Of a stretch of DNA of 64,000 bases, positions 48,901-62,304 are shown one piece after another; positions within the stretch are counted from its first letter, which is position 1; the number at the start of each line of letters is the position of its first letter. Location: positions 27,871,934 to 27,935,933 of the forward strand of contig NC_045138.2 of assembly GCF_008831285.2 (NCBI RefSeq), written 5' to 3'. The position numbers were made by a program, and so were the translations under genes. This DNA comes from Nymphaea colorata (taxonomy: Eukaryota; Streptophyta; Magnoliopsida; Nymphaeales; Nymphaeaceae). The notes below the pieces were generated by a model. The model did not search any database, was not told where the DNA came from, and saw only the letters and a list, made by a program, of their open reading frames with translations.

Positions 48901-51900
48901 ATTTTTCGAGCAATAATTTGTCGGGATCAATTCCGAGTGCCTTGAAGGAAAAGGAGGCAACTGGGCTTACATTGAGGTCAGATAAAATTTTGTGGCTTGC
49001 CCTCCCTAGCTTCACCTTTTTTTTTTTATTTCTTCTCTTCTGTTTCTTAAATTGAAGCATACTAAAGACAGTCTTTGGCCGCGCTCTTTCGAAGGATCGA
49101 CAACAATCCCCAGATATGCCAACAAGATCCCTGCAACCAGGGAAAAGCAAGTGATAACAAGAGAAATTTGATAGTTATAATCTCAGTGGCGTCTTCGTCA
49201 GTTGTGGCTGTAGGTATAATACTGTCAATATTGGCGTTCATCACGGTCAACTCAAAGAGAAAAAGGCGAGGTCTGTTTCTGCCTTCACTTATATGTTTAT
49301 AAACCTTGATGAATTTTCTAAAGCGTATCATGATGAAAATTAACAGCGTAATTTTGTGCTCAATGCATACATAAAGTTAACAGTTAATTTTTATGATGAA
49401 GACAATAATCGAGAGCGAAGAACTTCACAAGCTAGTGGAAAAATCTGCAGTTTCACATACGATGAAGTTGTGGAAATCACTAATAGCTTTGAAAGGGTGA
49501 TAGGCAAAGGGGGATCCTGCAGTGTCTTTTATGGCCGACTTTCGGATGGCCGAGAAGTTGCGGTTAAAGTAATGACCGGAAAGTTTTCACAAGGAATCAA
49601 CGAGTACACTGCCGAGGTTAATTCTAGTGTGACAAAAGATGACATTTGATTTATTTTTATGTAACGAGAAGTACATGGTGGTCACCGTTTGCATCTTATT
49701 TCAGGTTGAGCTGTTAATGAAAGTTCACCACAAGTGTTTGGTATCTTTTGTTGGGTTCTGTGATGAAGATCAGAAAATGATCCTGGTCTATGAGTACATG
49801 AAGAAAGGAGATCTGCAGATGCTACTTTCAGGTATACATTTTGCTCTTCAAGCACTCATAATTGATTAATCATCACTTAATTAATGAAAGCACTGTTTGA
49901 ATCCAATCAATTTTGCCCTCTGATGGTCAAGATTTGGTGGAATACTAATTTATTTCCTGCAGCTTTAGCACACACATTGAACAATGGGAAATCCACAAAT
50001 GTAACGGCATTTTGCTAAGACGGCAGGGAACTACACAGAACAGAGGCACAAGATTATTGAATGATTTTTGTGCTCTAGTGTCCTAAAATTTTTTGTTCGC
50101 TTCTGTTCCTTGCTGGAAAATCATTGATTAATTCACCAACTAGGGAAAACAACTTAACAAATGGTTTATTCAACAAAATATTTTGAATCAAGTCATTTCT
50201 ACATGTATGTTGGCAAAGCAGAGGGATTAAAATCAACAATTCCGGATGTATCAAAAAACATGGATTAAAAAATACTAAGTGTATTTCTAAAAGGGATGAT
50301 CCAGTGCATCATTTTTAATAAGAAAAGTGTTCTAAATTATCAATCGCGTCAAATAAAACAAGTTTTCAGCCTTTCCCGTTTTTCAGATGAAACAGGGACG
50401 TCAGATATACTGGATTGGGGACAAAGACTACAAATTGCTCATAGTGTTGCAATTGGTTCGTATCCAAAATCAAATCCTGTTTTCTGGCACTTGCCATTGC
50501 ATGTTTAGTATTTATTTGGATGTTTCTGCAATGCAGGATTAGAATATCTGCACTCAGGATGCAGACCATCAATAATACACAGAGATGTGAAGACAAGCAA
50601 CATCTTGTTGAACGACAAATTGGAAGCAAAGCTTGCAGACTTTGGCCTGTCCAAGATCCCCATCACAGAAGAGATATCGCATGTGTCAACCGTAGTTGCT
50701 GGCACACCTGGATACATAGACCCTGAGTATGTTCAAATTTCTCTTACAAATTTGTCTCACTTATTCACATCTATCTCAGCAGACCGTTGAGGTCTTCTCT
50801 ACACACTTAGCAGTGCAAGCATGAAACTGGCTTCCAGCTTGTGTTCTTTTTAAAGGGCAGAAAAGAAGAATAAATCTACTCTAGATCTTGTTCTAACGGG
50901 GCATCGGTAGAAATGGATGGCATTCGGTGTTTGTGAGATCAGGCACAAGAGACATCCCTACGTGCTTTAATCACTTTGTTCACGTCCATTGAGCTTTGCA
51001 GAAGCCTGTGTTCTTTCTCTTAATGATTTGTGATTTATGGAGAAACAAAGGTACATACTTTAAAATACAACTTCCGTCAATATCCTTGATACATCTATAT
51101 CAGATTTTAAAATTTCAAGGTGAATCCGCTACCTATATATGCTCAAAACTGTTCGGGATAGTGATCAACGATTCCGGATCTTCATAAAAATTTCTTGGGG
51201 GTTTTAGTTGTAACTATGAAAATAAATCAAAGTTTACACCTAAGTTAATCAGCTTTTTCAAATTGCAAATGTCCCACCAGTAATTTTGAAATTGTTACTC
51301 CAATTAATTCGATGTCTTTGGCTGGTTGTCCTACCCATGTTATCTGATATTGTTACAGATGTGCGAATTAACCATATTAGGGTATTCGCAGGCCCTTCAG
51401 TATTCTACAAGCTAGAAGCACATTAAATATACAAGGATGTCCTAATTTGGATAAATAATACGATTGTGGTTCAACAAAAATATTGTTAAATTTCAAGGGA
51501 TGCATAATATTCTGCTTTACATAGTTCGAAAATAACACCATTCATTTAGTTGTTGCTGTCGCTGATGTACGCAAAGTTCATGTTTTTCTTAGCTGTTTGT
51601 TTGACTTAAAACTTATTCTCACATATAGAAGAGGTAGGAGTTTGAACGATAAAAGAAATAACTTCGACGATGTATGAAACTGATTATGAAATTTATGTGA
51701 AAGTTTTCCCAAGGTCACTACTTTATATTATCCATGACATGTGTAGCGGTAACCCGAAAGGTCCCAATTAAGTGATGCTGAACCCAGTAATATGTTGAAA
51801 ATGGTAGGTATTGTGCTGCAAATTATTCATTTCATCATGTGCAAACATATTGGCATAAAGAAATGTGGCATTTCAGAGGCTTGCCTAGTTCCATGAAATC

Positions 51901-52398
51901 AATTTCCTCATCACTATATATATATATATATATATATATGTTTATATTACACATCCTGTTTCCTTTCCCAGGTATTATGACACAAACCAACTTACAGAGA
52001 AGAGTGATGTGTATAGTTTTGGAGTTGTCCTCTTTGTGCTCATCACAGGCCGGCATTCTGTATTCATTCAAGAAGCACAGAGACTCCATATTGTCAAATT
52101 TGTGACAGCCAAAATCATGGATGGAGATCTTGCCAGCATCATCGACCCTAGGTTGCAGGGCCAATGTCATATCAACTCCGTATGTAGAGTTGCAGAAACA
52201 GCAATTGCGTGCACATCAGGGAGAGGCATCACAAGGCCTACCATGACTGAAGTTGTGGGTGAGCTGAAGGCAGCCATGGACGCTGAAATTCGACGAATGG
52301 AAAGCAAAAGGCAACCTATGGAATTGGAGTCCAGATTACTGTCAACTGGTCCAGCTGAGACGGACATGGATTCTTTCTATCATCCTTCAGCAAGGTGA
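45910..52398 (+). CDS. Gene E: malectin-like LRR receptor-like Ser/Thr kinase, second subfamily, intact
   Basis: Exons 45910-46006, 46803-47346, 47523-47986, 48150-48288, 48564-48635, 48741-48812, 48899-48976, 49095-49270, 49402-49616, 49705-49831, 50387-50455, 50537-50726 and 51972-52398 join to 889 codons plus stop with GT-AG introns. A signal peptide ends near [11 protein letters not shown]. The malectin-like domain has the family-typical FLNIDCGLP and [11 protein letters not shown]. Exon 4 has PWDGLTC, three LRRs follow, the membrane span is in exon 8, and the kinase shows [24 protein letters not shown] and GTPGYIDPE. The C-terminus is HPSAR, as in F and G, against KPR/KAR in A-C. There is no proline-rich juxtamembrane stretch. 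The glycine loop reads GKGGSCSV: the third glycine, which is more variable, is cysteine. An alternative in-frame ATG at 45919 would also keep the signal peptide. Confidence 0.93.
51915..51939. repeat. (TA)n tract next to the branch/acceptor region of E exon 13
   Basis: A TA dinucleotide run lies about 35 bp before the exon 13 acceptor. It is an ordinary microsatellite. Confidence 0.8.
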
Positions 52399-53598
52399 TG
52401 AAAAATATAGGTGCAAGCGTCTATTTCCCAAGCTCCCTGTAAGAATTGTTCATGTGGCTTGATCAACTTTATCTATTGTCAGTCTTTTGTGTCAGTATTC
52501 AGCTTTGTGATCGAGTACTCCCTGTTGCTGCCTTAGGCAGTACTAATGATATATAACTTCCTGAAATAAAAATTTATGGTAAAGCGTAGGCTTGCTATAC
52601 TTTTACTTAACAACTATTGTATGATTTTTTTTTTCGTTTTAGAAACCCTCTTGATTCCACTGTCCTCCTTTCCATCCGCGCCTATATTTACAACTTTTAG
52701 TTTCTTGCCATGCATATAAGTGCAGTAGGTAATATGCAACTGCTTCCTCTAAGAAGAACCTTTCCTCTAAGAAAAGAAATGCAATAACGTAATGTACTTC
52801 AAAGTTCAAACAATTGACTGAGAAAACCAAACTTTAGGATATCGATGCTAGTTTCATATCCCGACATCCATGGAGGTGTCATGACACAGGGCTTTATTAG
52901 AAGCTAAATTTCAAAAAACAACTCTTGAAGAATTAGGATCTGAAATAAAGAAAACGCTTAATTGCTTAGAAAATAACGATCAAGGCATCACTTAATCATC
53001 AACAGATTCGAAAGCAGAGGTCATGTCATCAATGTGCCGTGTGCACTTCCACACTCCAGCCGAGACCTCCATTTGTCATCTCAGCAACCACCCACAAGCA
53101 GCCATGCATCAATTCTTAGTCAACATTTACAGTCACTGTGAAGCTAAGAATTACATCTGTGAACTAGAACATTTCTCGTCTGGTAATAGATTTGTTGGAA
53201 CTAATAAATAGGGTTCTCGAGGTTAGGAGAACGAAGTGATCGACATAGATAACTCGTACATATAGCATGGGAAAAGAAAGATCGTCAGTCCCCATGGCGA
53301 GGGCTTTGGTGTCCAGAACCTCAAACACAAATATTGAAAATTATTAGTGTAGAAGTCCACGGAAGAAAAATCTAAATTGAAGATACCGGCGAGAAACAGG
53401 ATACGGAAAAGGAAAAAAAAGTTTCAGGTTCAACAGAAAGGCAGAGACAATCGAGGACCATGATGATAACTTTGATCAAAATTTCGGAAAATGGCACGAG
53501 GCCTGCCACTTCGTCAGACTCCACTCAGCCTTTTAAGACCTTTCAAATCCCCACTATATCGTTGATGGAAGCATTTGCAGTCGTGATTGTGATGGAAG
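52399..53598. other. Intergenic E-F, part 1
   Basis: The 3' flank of E is followed by DNA with no recognised gene or element. A minus-strand frame (52639-52830) and a plus-strand frame (53023-53211) show no family features. Confidence 0.45.
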
Positions 53599-53726
53599 AA
53601 ACATTTCAAAAATTTAGTTTCACATTAAAAATTGTGAAGATTTTCAAGAGCTTATATAGATGATTATCCTAGTTTTTAGCTTTTTTTTGGGTTGAAGCTA
53701 AAACTATTATGAGTAGAGTTGTTAGG
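53599..53726 (+). mobile_element. Degenerate solo LTR of the TRIM family
   Basis: The order of words follows the LTRs of the 44.6-kb TRIM: AACATTTCAAAAATTTAGT, ATTAAAAATTGTGAAGAT, TTCAAGAGCTTATA, GATGATTATCCTAG, GAAGCTAAAACTATTATGAG and AGTTGTTAGG. It is much more diverged than the copies at 44.6-45.0 kb and the window start. No target duplication is visible. Confidence 0.55.
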
Positions 53727-53756
53727 CTACATTTACATGAAATCTTATAAGTTGTA

Positions 53757-54526
53757 AACAAAAATAGCCCAACTTTTGCTGGCACAATAAAAACACACTT
53801 AAATTTGAAATTCTCTCATTTAACTATGTTTAGTTGTTTTGGTTACCCCCTTAAAAGTTGACGGTGCTTTGTAAAATTTTTAAGGAGATGCCTTCATAAT
53901 TAAACTTCTATCTTGTTTATGAATCCCCAAGAAGTAGTTAAAAAACCAAAAGGAATTTATATAAAAAGGCGATTACTATGCTACATCCTAGAACGCTGGT
54001 GACACCGGTTTTCCTCTTGTTCCTATCATCGGTTGGTCGAGAATCCCAAGTCCAGGTCTAACATGATCGTAAAAGACAGGACGATCGGATGCGTTTACAG
54101 TTCCGCCACGATTGATGGCAGCATTGACTGACTTGCTGCATATTCTGATTGGTCGCGATTTTAGTTACTTGTCTGCTAGGCAGGAAAGGGTTACATGCAT
54201 TCGAATCATATTTACTCCGAGCCATGTCCGTCTGTCTGGATGTTTACATATTTGGATTCCAATGTGAAGAAGAAAAGTCTACACCATATTTGAATATGAA
54301 TATGAATCCAATTGGACACTTATTTAAATCTGAATTTGGATTGGATCAGATATCCTTTATTTTAATCTGCATCTGATCTCATCTCTTCACCGGATGTTAA
54401 TTTTATTTTATGTATCTGATTTTTGTTTAAAGTAGTTCAGTTGAATATTCAATCCAAATCAAATTTATTGACATCCCTATACGTGACTTCTTCTTGCTTT
54501 TGCTTATGTATTCTACTCGTCATGGG
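53757..54526 (+). pseudogene. Promoter and exon-1 relic of gene F
   Basis: AAAATAGCCCAACTTTTGCTGG (around 53761) and the block at about 53999-54170 match the 5' flank of E. At about 54481-54526 the sequence ACTTCTTCTTGC-TTTTGCTTATG-TATTCTACT resembles E exon 1 (CTTCTTGCTTCGGCTTTTGTATTCTACTGC in part). The start codon context and the rest of exon 1 are lost. This shows that F was once a full gene with an E-like promoter. Confidence 0.5.
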
Positions 54527-54923
54527 ACCAAACATGATTGTGCCGGAGCTCCTCCACGTTTGTTTGGATGAAGACCTTGAGATTCTCGTCAGAGTTCCAC
54601 CCTGTTTAGCTACAGTTCAGTTCAAACCTGAAACGGCAATAGATTTTCCAACTCCAAGCCATTGATTCTACTTGTATTGGTGGGGGTCGATTTTCAACCA
54701 TTATTCTAAAGTGTGAAACTTAAGTTAAATTATTTGTATTTATTTCCATCATTCCTGGAACCTTATTTTTATCATTTTATTAAGTTATTTTTTATGTTTT
54801 TTGTTAGTTCTTCATTTATTTTACTTTTTTCCTTTTCTTCAAAACTTGGCCCAAAAGGACCTTGGCTTGTCGTTTAAAAGTCCGCGAGAGAAGTGAATAT
54901 TTTTCATTAATTTTTAAGCGTTA

Positions 54924-54926
<3 letters not shown>

Positions 54927-54976
<50 letters not shown>

Positions 54977-55222
54977 CTTTAGATATATTATCCATAGCAC
55001 ATTCACTTTTGGAACTTGATTTGACAGCAACCATTTGTTTCTTACTCTTCCAAAAAACTAAATTAGCACCAGCAAAGCAACAGTAACTAGTAGTTGATCT
55101 CATGTCATTTTGATCCTGCCTAGTCAAGCTAGTCCAGCTACTCATCACCAACGAAACAACGGTAACGAGTAGTTGATCTCATCTCATTTTGATTCTGCCT
55201 AGTCAAGCCAGTCAAGCTACTC
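54927..55222. repeat. AT microsatellite and an 80-bp-period tandem repeat upstream of the F body
   Basis: An AT run spans about 54927-54973. Two units starting near 55078 and 55158 share AGTAGTTGATCTCAT, TCATTTTGAT and CTGCCTAGTCAAGC. They occupy the place where the beginning of F exon 2 should be. Confidence 0.65.
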
Positions 55223-55288
55223 AAATCTATTGGCTTGATGTTTGGGACCGTTAGTAGTGTGTGGCTTGATCTTTGGGAGACCATCAAG

Positions 55289-55630
55289 CTAGACAATGCA
55301 ACTCAAATATATTGGACGGAGAATTTTAGCATTGCACTAACAGGAACCATGAGCGTTTGCCTTGTGGACGCTTCAATGGGCGTGCCCTTTATTTCTGGCT
55401 TGGAGCTTCGCCTGCTCAGGGATGCCGATGGTTATAAGGTGAATGCCACTTGTTCACTTGTGACCTTTCAGCTAGACAATGCAACTCAAATGTATTGGAC
55501 GGAGATTTTTAGCAGTGCTGTAACAGGAACCATGAGCGTTTGCCTTGTGGACGCTTCAATGGGCGTACCCTTTATTTCTGGCTTGGAGCTTCACCCGCTC
55601 AGCGATGCCGATGGTTATAAGGTGAATGTC
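55289..55630 (+). repeat. 183-bp in-frame tandem duplication inside the exon 2 relic of F
   Basis: The segment starting CTAGACAATGCAACTCAAAT occurs at 55289 and again at 55472, a period of 183 bp (61 codons). Both copies encode LDNATQ(I/M)YWTE ... [20 protein letters not shown], and the frame stays open across the join. The second copy is truncated by an insertion. E has this segment once. Confidence 0.85.
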
Positions 55631-55635
55631 GCTTT

Positions 55636-55944
55636 TGTTGGTGTATGAAACTTGATCCATACTAGACACTCATATGCAATACCACGGAAAATTTTCATAT
55701 ATAAGAACATATATGTCATTTTCTACAAATGCAGGTTTGCCCTAATCCTTATGTTTAGAGGATGACCGCCGCTTCTGTGGGTTGTTCGGTGTGTTTATCT
55801 GAGAGAGAATACAAGAGATCTGTGCGACCGTGGACGTAGGAGATTATTGCTTCGAACCACGTAAATCGTTGTCTTCTTCCTTGTTGCTTATAACCTCTTC
55901 TTGAGTGTGCGATCGAGTGTTGTTTTGTGTGTTATTCCTAACAA
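55636..55944 (-). mobile_element. LTR-like insertion in F exon 2, same family as the insertion in C intron 1
   Basis: On the minus strand the sequence begins TGTTAGGAATAACACAC, continues with CAACAAGGAAGAAGACAACG, ATTTACGTGGTTCGAAGC and CTCCTACGTCCACGGTC, and ends near ACACCAACA. It is collinear with 24922-25221 in C. Flanks GCTTT and ACTTC are at best a decayed target duplication. The insertion splits the end of exon 2 (LVTFWRIDVGG-like) from its main part. Confidence 0.7.
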
Positions 55945-58864
55945 CTTCTTCACTTGTGACCTTCTGGAGAATAGATGTTGGAGGAATTGCACCTGTGAGG
56001 TAAGCAACTCCGATTCATCTAGGTTTTCAAATGTGATCCGCTTTCTTTCTTTTCTTCTTGCCTTCAGGGTGGGGAGTCAATTGTTCATCACGAATCAACA
56101 TATGAGCAGTGATGAGATCATATCTCCCTTTGCCTTTAATACGACTAACCAGGCCAAAGCCTTTGTCTTGTATAATCAAGAATGACTTATCAATCAAGCA
56201 TATCCACAGGTACCTTGATGATAAACACGACAGGATATGAACTGCTGGCTCTGCCGAATACGGCACCCGCATCAGCACCACCACGAGTCTGAAGCCAGAG
56301 CTGTGTCCTCAGTTCGGCCTACCATATGCCGTAATGCGAACGACAGTCAAGTCCTCCGAGCCCATACCTATAAGTTTTTCAGGTGGGCCGGATGATTATT
56401 ACCATTTGGTAATGGACTTTGCCGAGGTACTGCCGGCCACGAGCCGAAGGAACCTGACTATAAAGATCAATGGCGATGATTGGTACGGGCCCTTCACTCT
56501 CGACTATCGTGACGTGATGGCCATATTCACACAGCATCCCGAGCAGTACGCCCAGTACTCTTTCTCGGTGGAGGCAAACAACGGACCTGACTATGGCCCC
56601 ATTTTGAACGCCTTTGAGGTCTTCAGGTTCGTCCGGCCCGGTGGGGCTGCAACTCTTCCTCAAGATGGTATGTCAATATTTTTATATACTTGAATCAGAC
56701 ATATGCAGAATTGGTCATACTCTTCCTTTCATTGTTTATCTTTTCAATTTTCTAATTTTCTTCTTCCTGTATTCGGCCTACCTACTTACAAGAGGGAAAA
56801 AAAAAAAAAAAAAACACTCAGCGTTTGTTTTCTTTATTTCTTTTTCATTCTTCTCTTATTCATGTACATAATTTATTGGCAGTTGCTGCTATGAAGGCTG
56901 TAAAAGATTACTACAAAGTAAACAAGAGTTGGAATGGTGACCCTTGCTTACCCACCGATGCTCCTTGGGAAGGGTTGACCTGCAACCTCGATAATGCGTC
57001 TTCTCCAAGAATAGAAGCTCTGTAAGAGTTTAATTCCACACACACACGCACATGTACAGGCACGCATATTTTAAATATCTATAACAACGAACGAAATGGG
57101 ACCACATAATCTACTGTGGCATGTGCATCTTGGTTAATAAAATTGACAACGTAATAAGCTGTTCAGCTACCACATGATACACAAGGTATCGCCACGGAGT
57201 TTATTGCAATCTGCATACTGCTTCGACTGATGAAAAACTTGTAATTGGTAGGGATCTGTCTAATAGTGGACTAAGTGGTGCAATTTCTATCTATCTTTCC
57301 CAATTAACGCACTCAGGAAATTGTAAGTGCATAAATAGGCAAGGTATTTTGTTTTGGAATTTTTTAGCTTTTCCCTTGAACAATCTAATCCTCGTCACAA
57401 CTCTTCTCTTTGTCTCTGATCAATTTAAGGACTTATCAAGCAATAATAGCATTCAAGGATCGTTGCCATCTTTTCTAAACGAGTTGCAGTTTAGTTTTTT
57501 TTTTTTTTTTTTTTCAAAGTATTGCCGTCAAGATGGTCAAATTATAAATGACAGCTTTTCTAGTTACAGGATGTTTTCTCTTTTTATGTTCAGAGATTTG
57601 TCAAGCAATAATTTGTCAGGATCAAATCCAAGTAGTTTGGAAGAAAAGGCGAGAAATGGGGAGCCTTATTGAGGTTGGACAAATGACATGCCCAACCTGC
57701 ATGTTATCAAGTTTTCATATCTTTCCTCCTATTTCTTAACTGTATCAGTACTAACAACAGCCTTTGGCCGCCCTTTTTTCTTAAGGATCGGGAACAATCT
57801 CCAGATATGCGAACGAGATACCTGTAACCAAGAAAAAGCAAGTAGTAAGAAGAGAAATCTGCTAATTGTAATCTTAGTGGTCTCTTTGTCAGCTGGGCTG
57901 CTATAATACTGTCATTGGTGATCATCATAGTCAGCCTGAAGAGAAAACTGAATGGTCTGTTTCTGCCTTCAACCATATGCTTATAAATTAACGTTGAGGA
58001 ATTATCTCAAGTGACGGATCACTATGACAATTAATTAGCTAGTCTGCAATTATTTTTCCAATATCTACTTAATTAAACTTGGCAGTCATTTTATGAAATG
58101 TAGACAATAACCAAGAGGCGCAATCATCACGAGCTGGTGGGAGCAGCAGAACCTTCACTTACGATGAAGTTGTGGAAATCACCAATAACTTTTGAAGGGT
58201 AATAGGCAAAGGGAGATCCTGCACTGTCTTTCATGGCCGACTATGGGATGGACGAGAAGTAGCAGTTAAATTAATGACAAACCCTTTTTCAGGAGGAATC
58301 AAGGAGTACAGTGCCGATGTTAGCATGACAAAAAATGACATTTGCTTTGTTACTGTGTGACAAAAAAAAAAGTATTTGGTGGTCACTGTTTGCATCTGAT
58401 TTCAGGTTCAGCTGCTGTTGAAAGTTCACCACAACTTTTTAGTATCTTTTGTTGGGTTCTGTCATGAAGATCAGAAAATGGTCCTGGTCTATGAGTACAT
58501 GAAGTAAGGAGATCTGCAGATGCTACTTTCAGATATGGCCAATCCCACAGCGAGAGAGAGACGCCTACCAAAATTTTTGTATGGGAGCTTTTCAGATGTG
58601 TGGATGTGTATTTTTAACAAATGACAAATTTCAAATCAAATGATATATTCGAAAGGGAGGGAAATTAAAGACCAACTAAGCATGTACCAAAAACTAATCG
58701 AGCAAAAAAACAATAAGTGCATTTCTAAAAAGCATAAGCTAAAGCAACATTTTCAATAATAATAATAAAAATTGTTCTAAATCAATGAATATGTAAAACA
58801 AGTTTTTGGCCTGGAGCATAGAAAAGCACACTAGAACTTAGGAAGCACTGCTCAATTTATGTCA

Positions 58865-58866
<2 letters not shown>

Positions 58867-58904
<38 letters not shown>
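58867..58904. repeat. (CA)n microsatellite in intron 10 of F
   Basis: An uninterrupted CA dinucleotide run of about 38 bp. Confidence 0.9.
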
Positions 58905-58906
<2 letters not shown>

Positions 58907-59119
58907 GGGAATTAGACGATGTTAGTGCCTGTTTGTGTTGTATATACGTAGTAGCTACTTAACTTAAATTTGAACCCTTTTTTAGACGAAACAGAAACGT
59001 CAGAAATAGTGGACTGGAGACAACGACTGCAAATAGCTCATTGTGTTGCAACCGGTTCACATTCAGAACTACTCCTATTTTGTAGCCCTTGCCATTGTAT
59101 GTTGTAGTATTTGTTTTGA

Positions 59120-59269
<150 letters not shown>

Positions 59270-60869
59270 TAGATGTCGCATGTATCAACTGTAGTTGCTG
59301 GAACACCTGGATACATAGACCCTGAGTATGTTAAAACTTCATGTGTAAAACTTTCCTACTCACTTACATATACTTTAACGTCTATTTACAGTGACCCTTG
59401 AGTTCATCTCTGCAACAGAAATACGAGTGTCAATTTAGCTTCCCTTCGCTTTTGAAAAACAAAAGAAATTTTGATCTCATAAAGGAGCACCCTGGTGTTG
59501 AGTAAGGGTGAAAAAGAGCCAGATTCTGTATCTCAACCTACTCCAACCCCCTTCATTATCAGCTTTGTCATAGACGAGCCTTTTCCAACACTAATTTTTC
59601 AGATTATTACTCCCACCAATCCACTGATAATGTAAAAAGGCACTAGCGCATGCTAGCTACGAACTTTCCCATTCTGTCTACAGCCAACTAGAAATGTACT
59701 GAACATATTGGGAATATCTTTAATTTGTAAATGTTATGAATGTGATTCACAATTTTTGCCATAAATCAGAAGTAAAAAGAAATCATTCCAAAATGCACCA
59801 AATTAATTTTGCTTTGTATATACATTCAGCACTGCACATTCATTTAGCTGCAGCTCCTGTAATCCTGTGACTGAAAATACCGAGGTCTTAGCTGCACACT
59901 CAAAGTGTCGCACATTCATTTATTCTTCGTAATTGGAAATTTAGAACAACTGTTTGCATTCATTTGTCAATTTGAGCTTGCAAGGGCAATGATTGGGTTT
60001 GGTGTACATCCTTTTCTTGCTTTATTTGATTATTTTAAAATTATGTTTATATTTCATCATAAAAAAGTAATATCTCTATTTAGAAGACAATAGCTAGTAC
60101 AAATGTAAAATGTATAAATCTAGGTTGTATACGAGTTCCAGTGTTAATCAATGTGGAATTTGATCCCGTGATATATCCAAAAGCAGTTACGAGAGTGAGA
60201 GCATCATTTTCCATGTTGATAATAGCAGGTGCTATGCTGCAGACATCTTACTTCTCTCTCTTGGAACGGGAAAACTCTGTAGACATTTGCAGGTAATTGC
60301 TCGATATATTGGGACCGCGATGGTTTACATTATGTTCCGCAAAAGCAGCGAGCCCATACTTAGATGCACACCATGGTTCTTTCCATCCAGACTGCAGTGT
60401 TGTTGTTCTCTCTCTTTCAAGCTTTTAGTTTTGCTTTTCCAGGTATTACACAACAAACAAACTTACCCAGAAGAGCGATGTTTATAGCTTCGGAGTCGTC
60501 CTCTTAGAGCTCATCACAGGGCAGAATGCTATACTCACTCAAGGATCACGGCGAGTTCATTGTCTTCAACTTGTAATGCCCAAAATCATGGGAGGAGATG
60601 TTGCCAGCATAGTGGACCGCCGTTTGCAGGGCCAATATGAGATTAACTCCGTATGGAAAATCGCAGAGACAGCAATTGCATGCACTGCAGAGAAAGGAAT
60701 TACAAGGCCTACCATGACTGAAGTTATGAGGGAACTGAAGGAGGCCTTAGATGTCGAGAATCACCAACTAGAAAGCAAAAGGCAATCGATGGAATCGGCG
60801 TCCAGATTACCATCAACTGGTCCAGCTTTGTTAGAAATGGATTCTTTTTCGCATCCTTCAGCAAGGTAA

Positions 60870-62304
60870 TCAAGAAAATAGATTCGGGGGCCACAGCATA
60901 TTCCTTTAATTCCCACTCAGGAAGAATTGTTTCTGTAGCATCAACTTGATCCATCAACGGTGATGGACGTAATATTACTGTTTCGATGCGTATGAGAAGC
61001 CATTTGGTGAAAGAATTTAGTATTGTTGTCACCACCCATTAACCACTTCACTCACGAGTTCCTGTTCATTTCCTCGTTAGCCTTTCGGTCATTCAAACGC
61101 AAGATGGAGAGAGAGAGAGAGAGAATCTCGTACAGATCTTAATAAAAAGGTGGGGTGCTAAATTTCAGGCAGCTGAAGAAGTGATATGGGCGACTCAAGT
61201 GTTCGACGAAATTCACAGCGGGTTCCGGTGCAACGCTGCTGGTGATGGGCCTCCTTCGGATTCCCTCTTATTCCAAACGAATCAAAGAATCACATATGTA
61301 CATCAGACGATCAGGACTACAAACCTACAACTCGGCCTTAGACAAAAGACCTGTGGATACAACACAGAAAGAATTGCAGAAATGCAAACTTACAGAATCA
61401 TAGAAGCAAATCCCAAACAACACAGACCATCTACTTCCAACCTACACAATGCCCGACACCTTAGACATGAATGAATTTCTAGGATGGTCACGGGGGGCTG
61501 AAACAACAATTAATGCGAGAGACGGAGGAACCGGGTTGGAAGGAGGGGAAGGGATGGAGTGGTATGCTCTGTGCAGGAGAGAATTGTAATGGCAAATTTT
61601 TTTGTTCATCCAGTAACCATGCTTGGACAAAAATTTCATTTTTGTATCAGGCGAAAGAAGCTAATTTAGATATGTCCGATTAAGTTGGTTGATTATTATC
61701 CCTGTCCAATAATGTCTATTTATCGGCAAAGTCGCTACTTTCGCGAGTCAATGGCTGTAAGTGCATCTGATTTAAATTGAGAATCAGAAACTATGCATTA
61801 TTAAAATTTTACGGCAGAATAAGCATAAAAAAAAGGGGATGATATAGAACATCACTGATCACCAGGTTTGCCGAAACCTGCATACTCAGCTGTCGATTGT
61901 TGTCATGCTTTTAATTCGACATGGTTTCTGCAGATCTCGTTCTTCCTTCCTTTTTCGCTTAAAACCTGATAATATGTGAATAATTACATAAAGCTTGCAC
62001 TAAGCAAAGCATTCGATGCGTAGATCTTCGTTTTAAAGATAACTAACAAAATAATTATCACTTCATATATTTAGTGTAATACTACATACATCAAAGAAAG
62101 CCCCTGATTATGCTGCAAACATGACGGATTGGTCCTGCAGCAACCGTCCTTTCTTCCTACTACTCCAGATTACTGTGAATCCCATTATTTTGGATACAGA
62201 AATTGCTGTCCTGCTACGACCAGGCAACATTTACTCAAATGTGTGTCTTCAGATTTCATAAAACCTTGGACAGGACGCATTTCCTTCGACGCACTAATGT
62301 TGCA
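60870..62304. other. Convergent intergenic region F-G
   Basis: This is 1.4 kb between the 3' ends of F (+) and G (-). A GA run lies at about 61107-61122. A 97-codon plus-strand frame at 61181-61474 has no family features, and I do not call it a gene. The 3' flank of each gene is presumably included. Confidence 0.5.

Noticed and set aside
61181-61474. A 97-codon plus-strand frame between F and G
   Set aside because: No family features, no conserved counterpart elsewhere in the cluster and no splice signals that support it.
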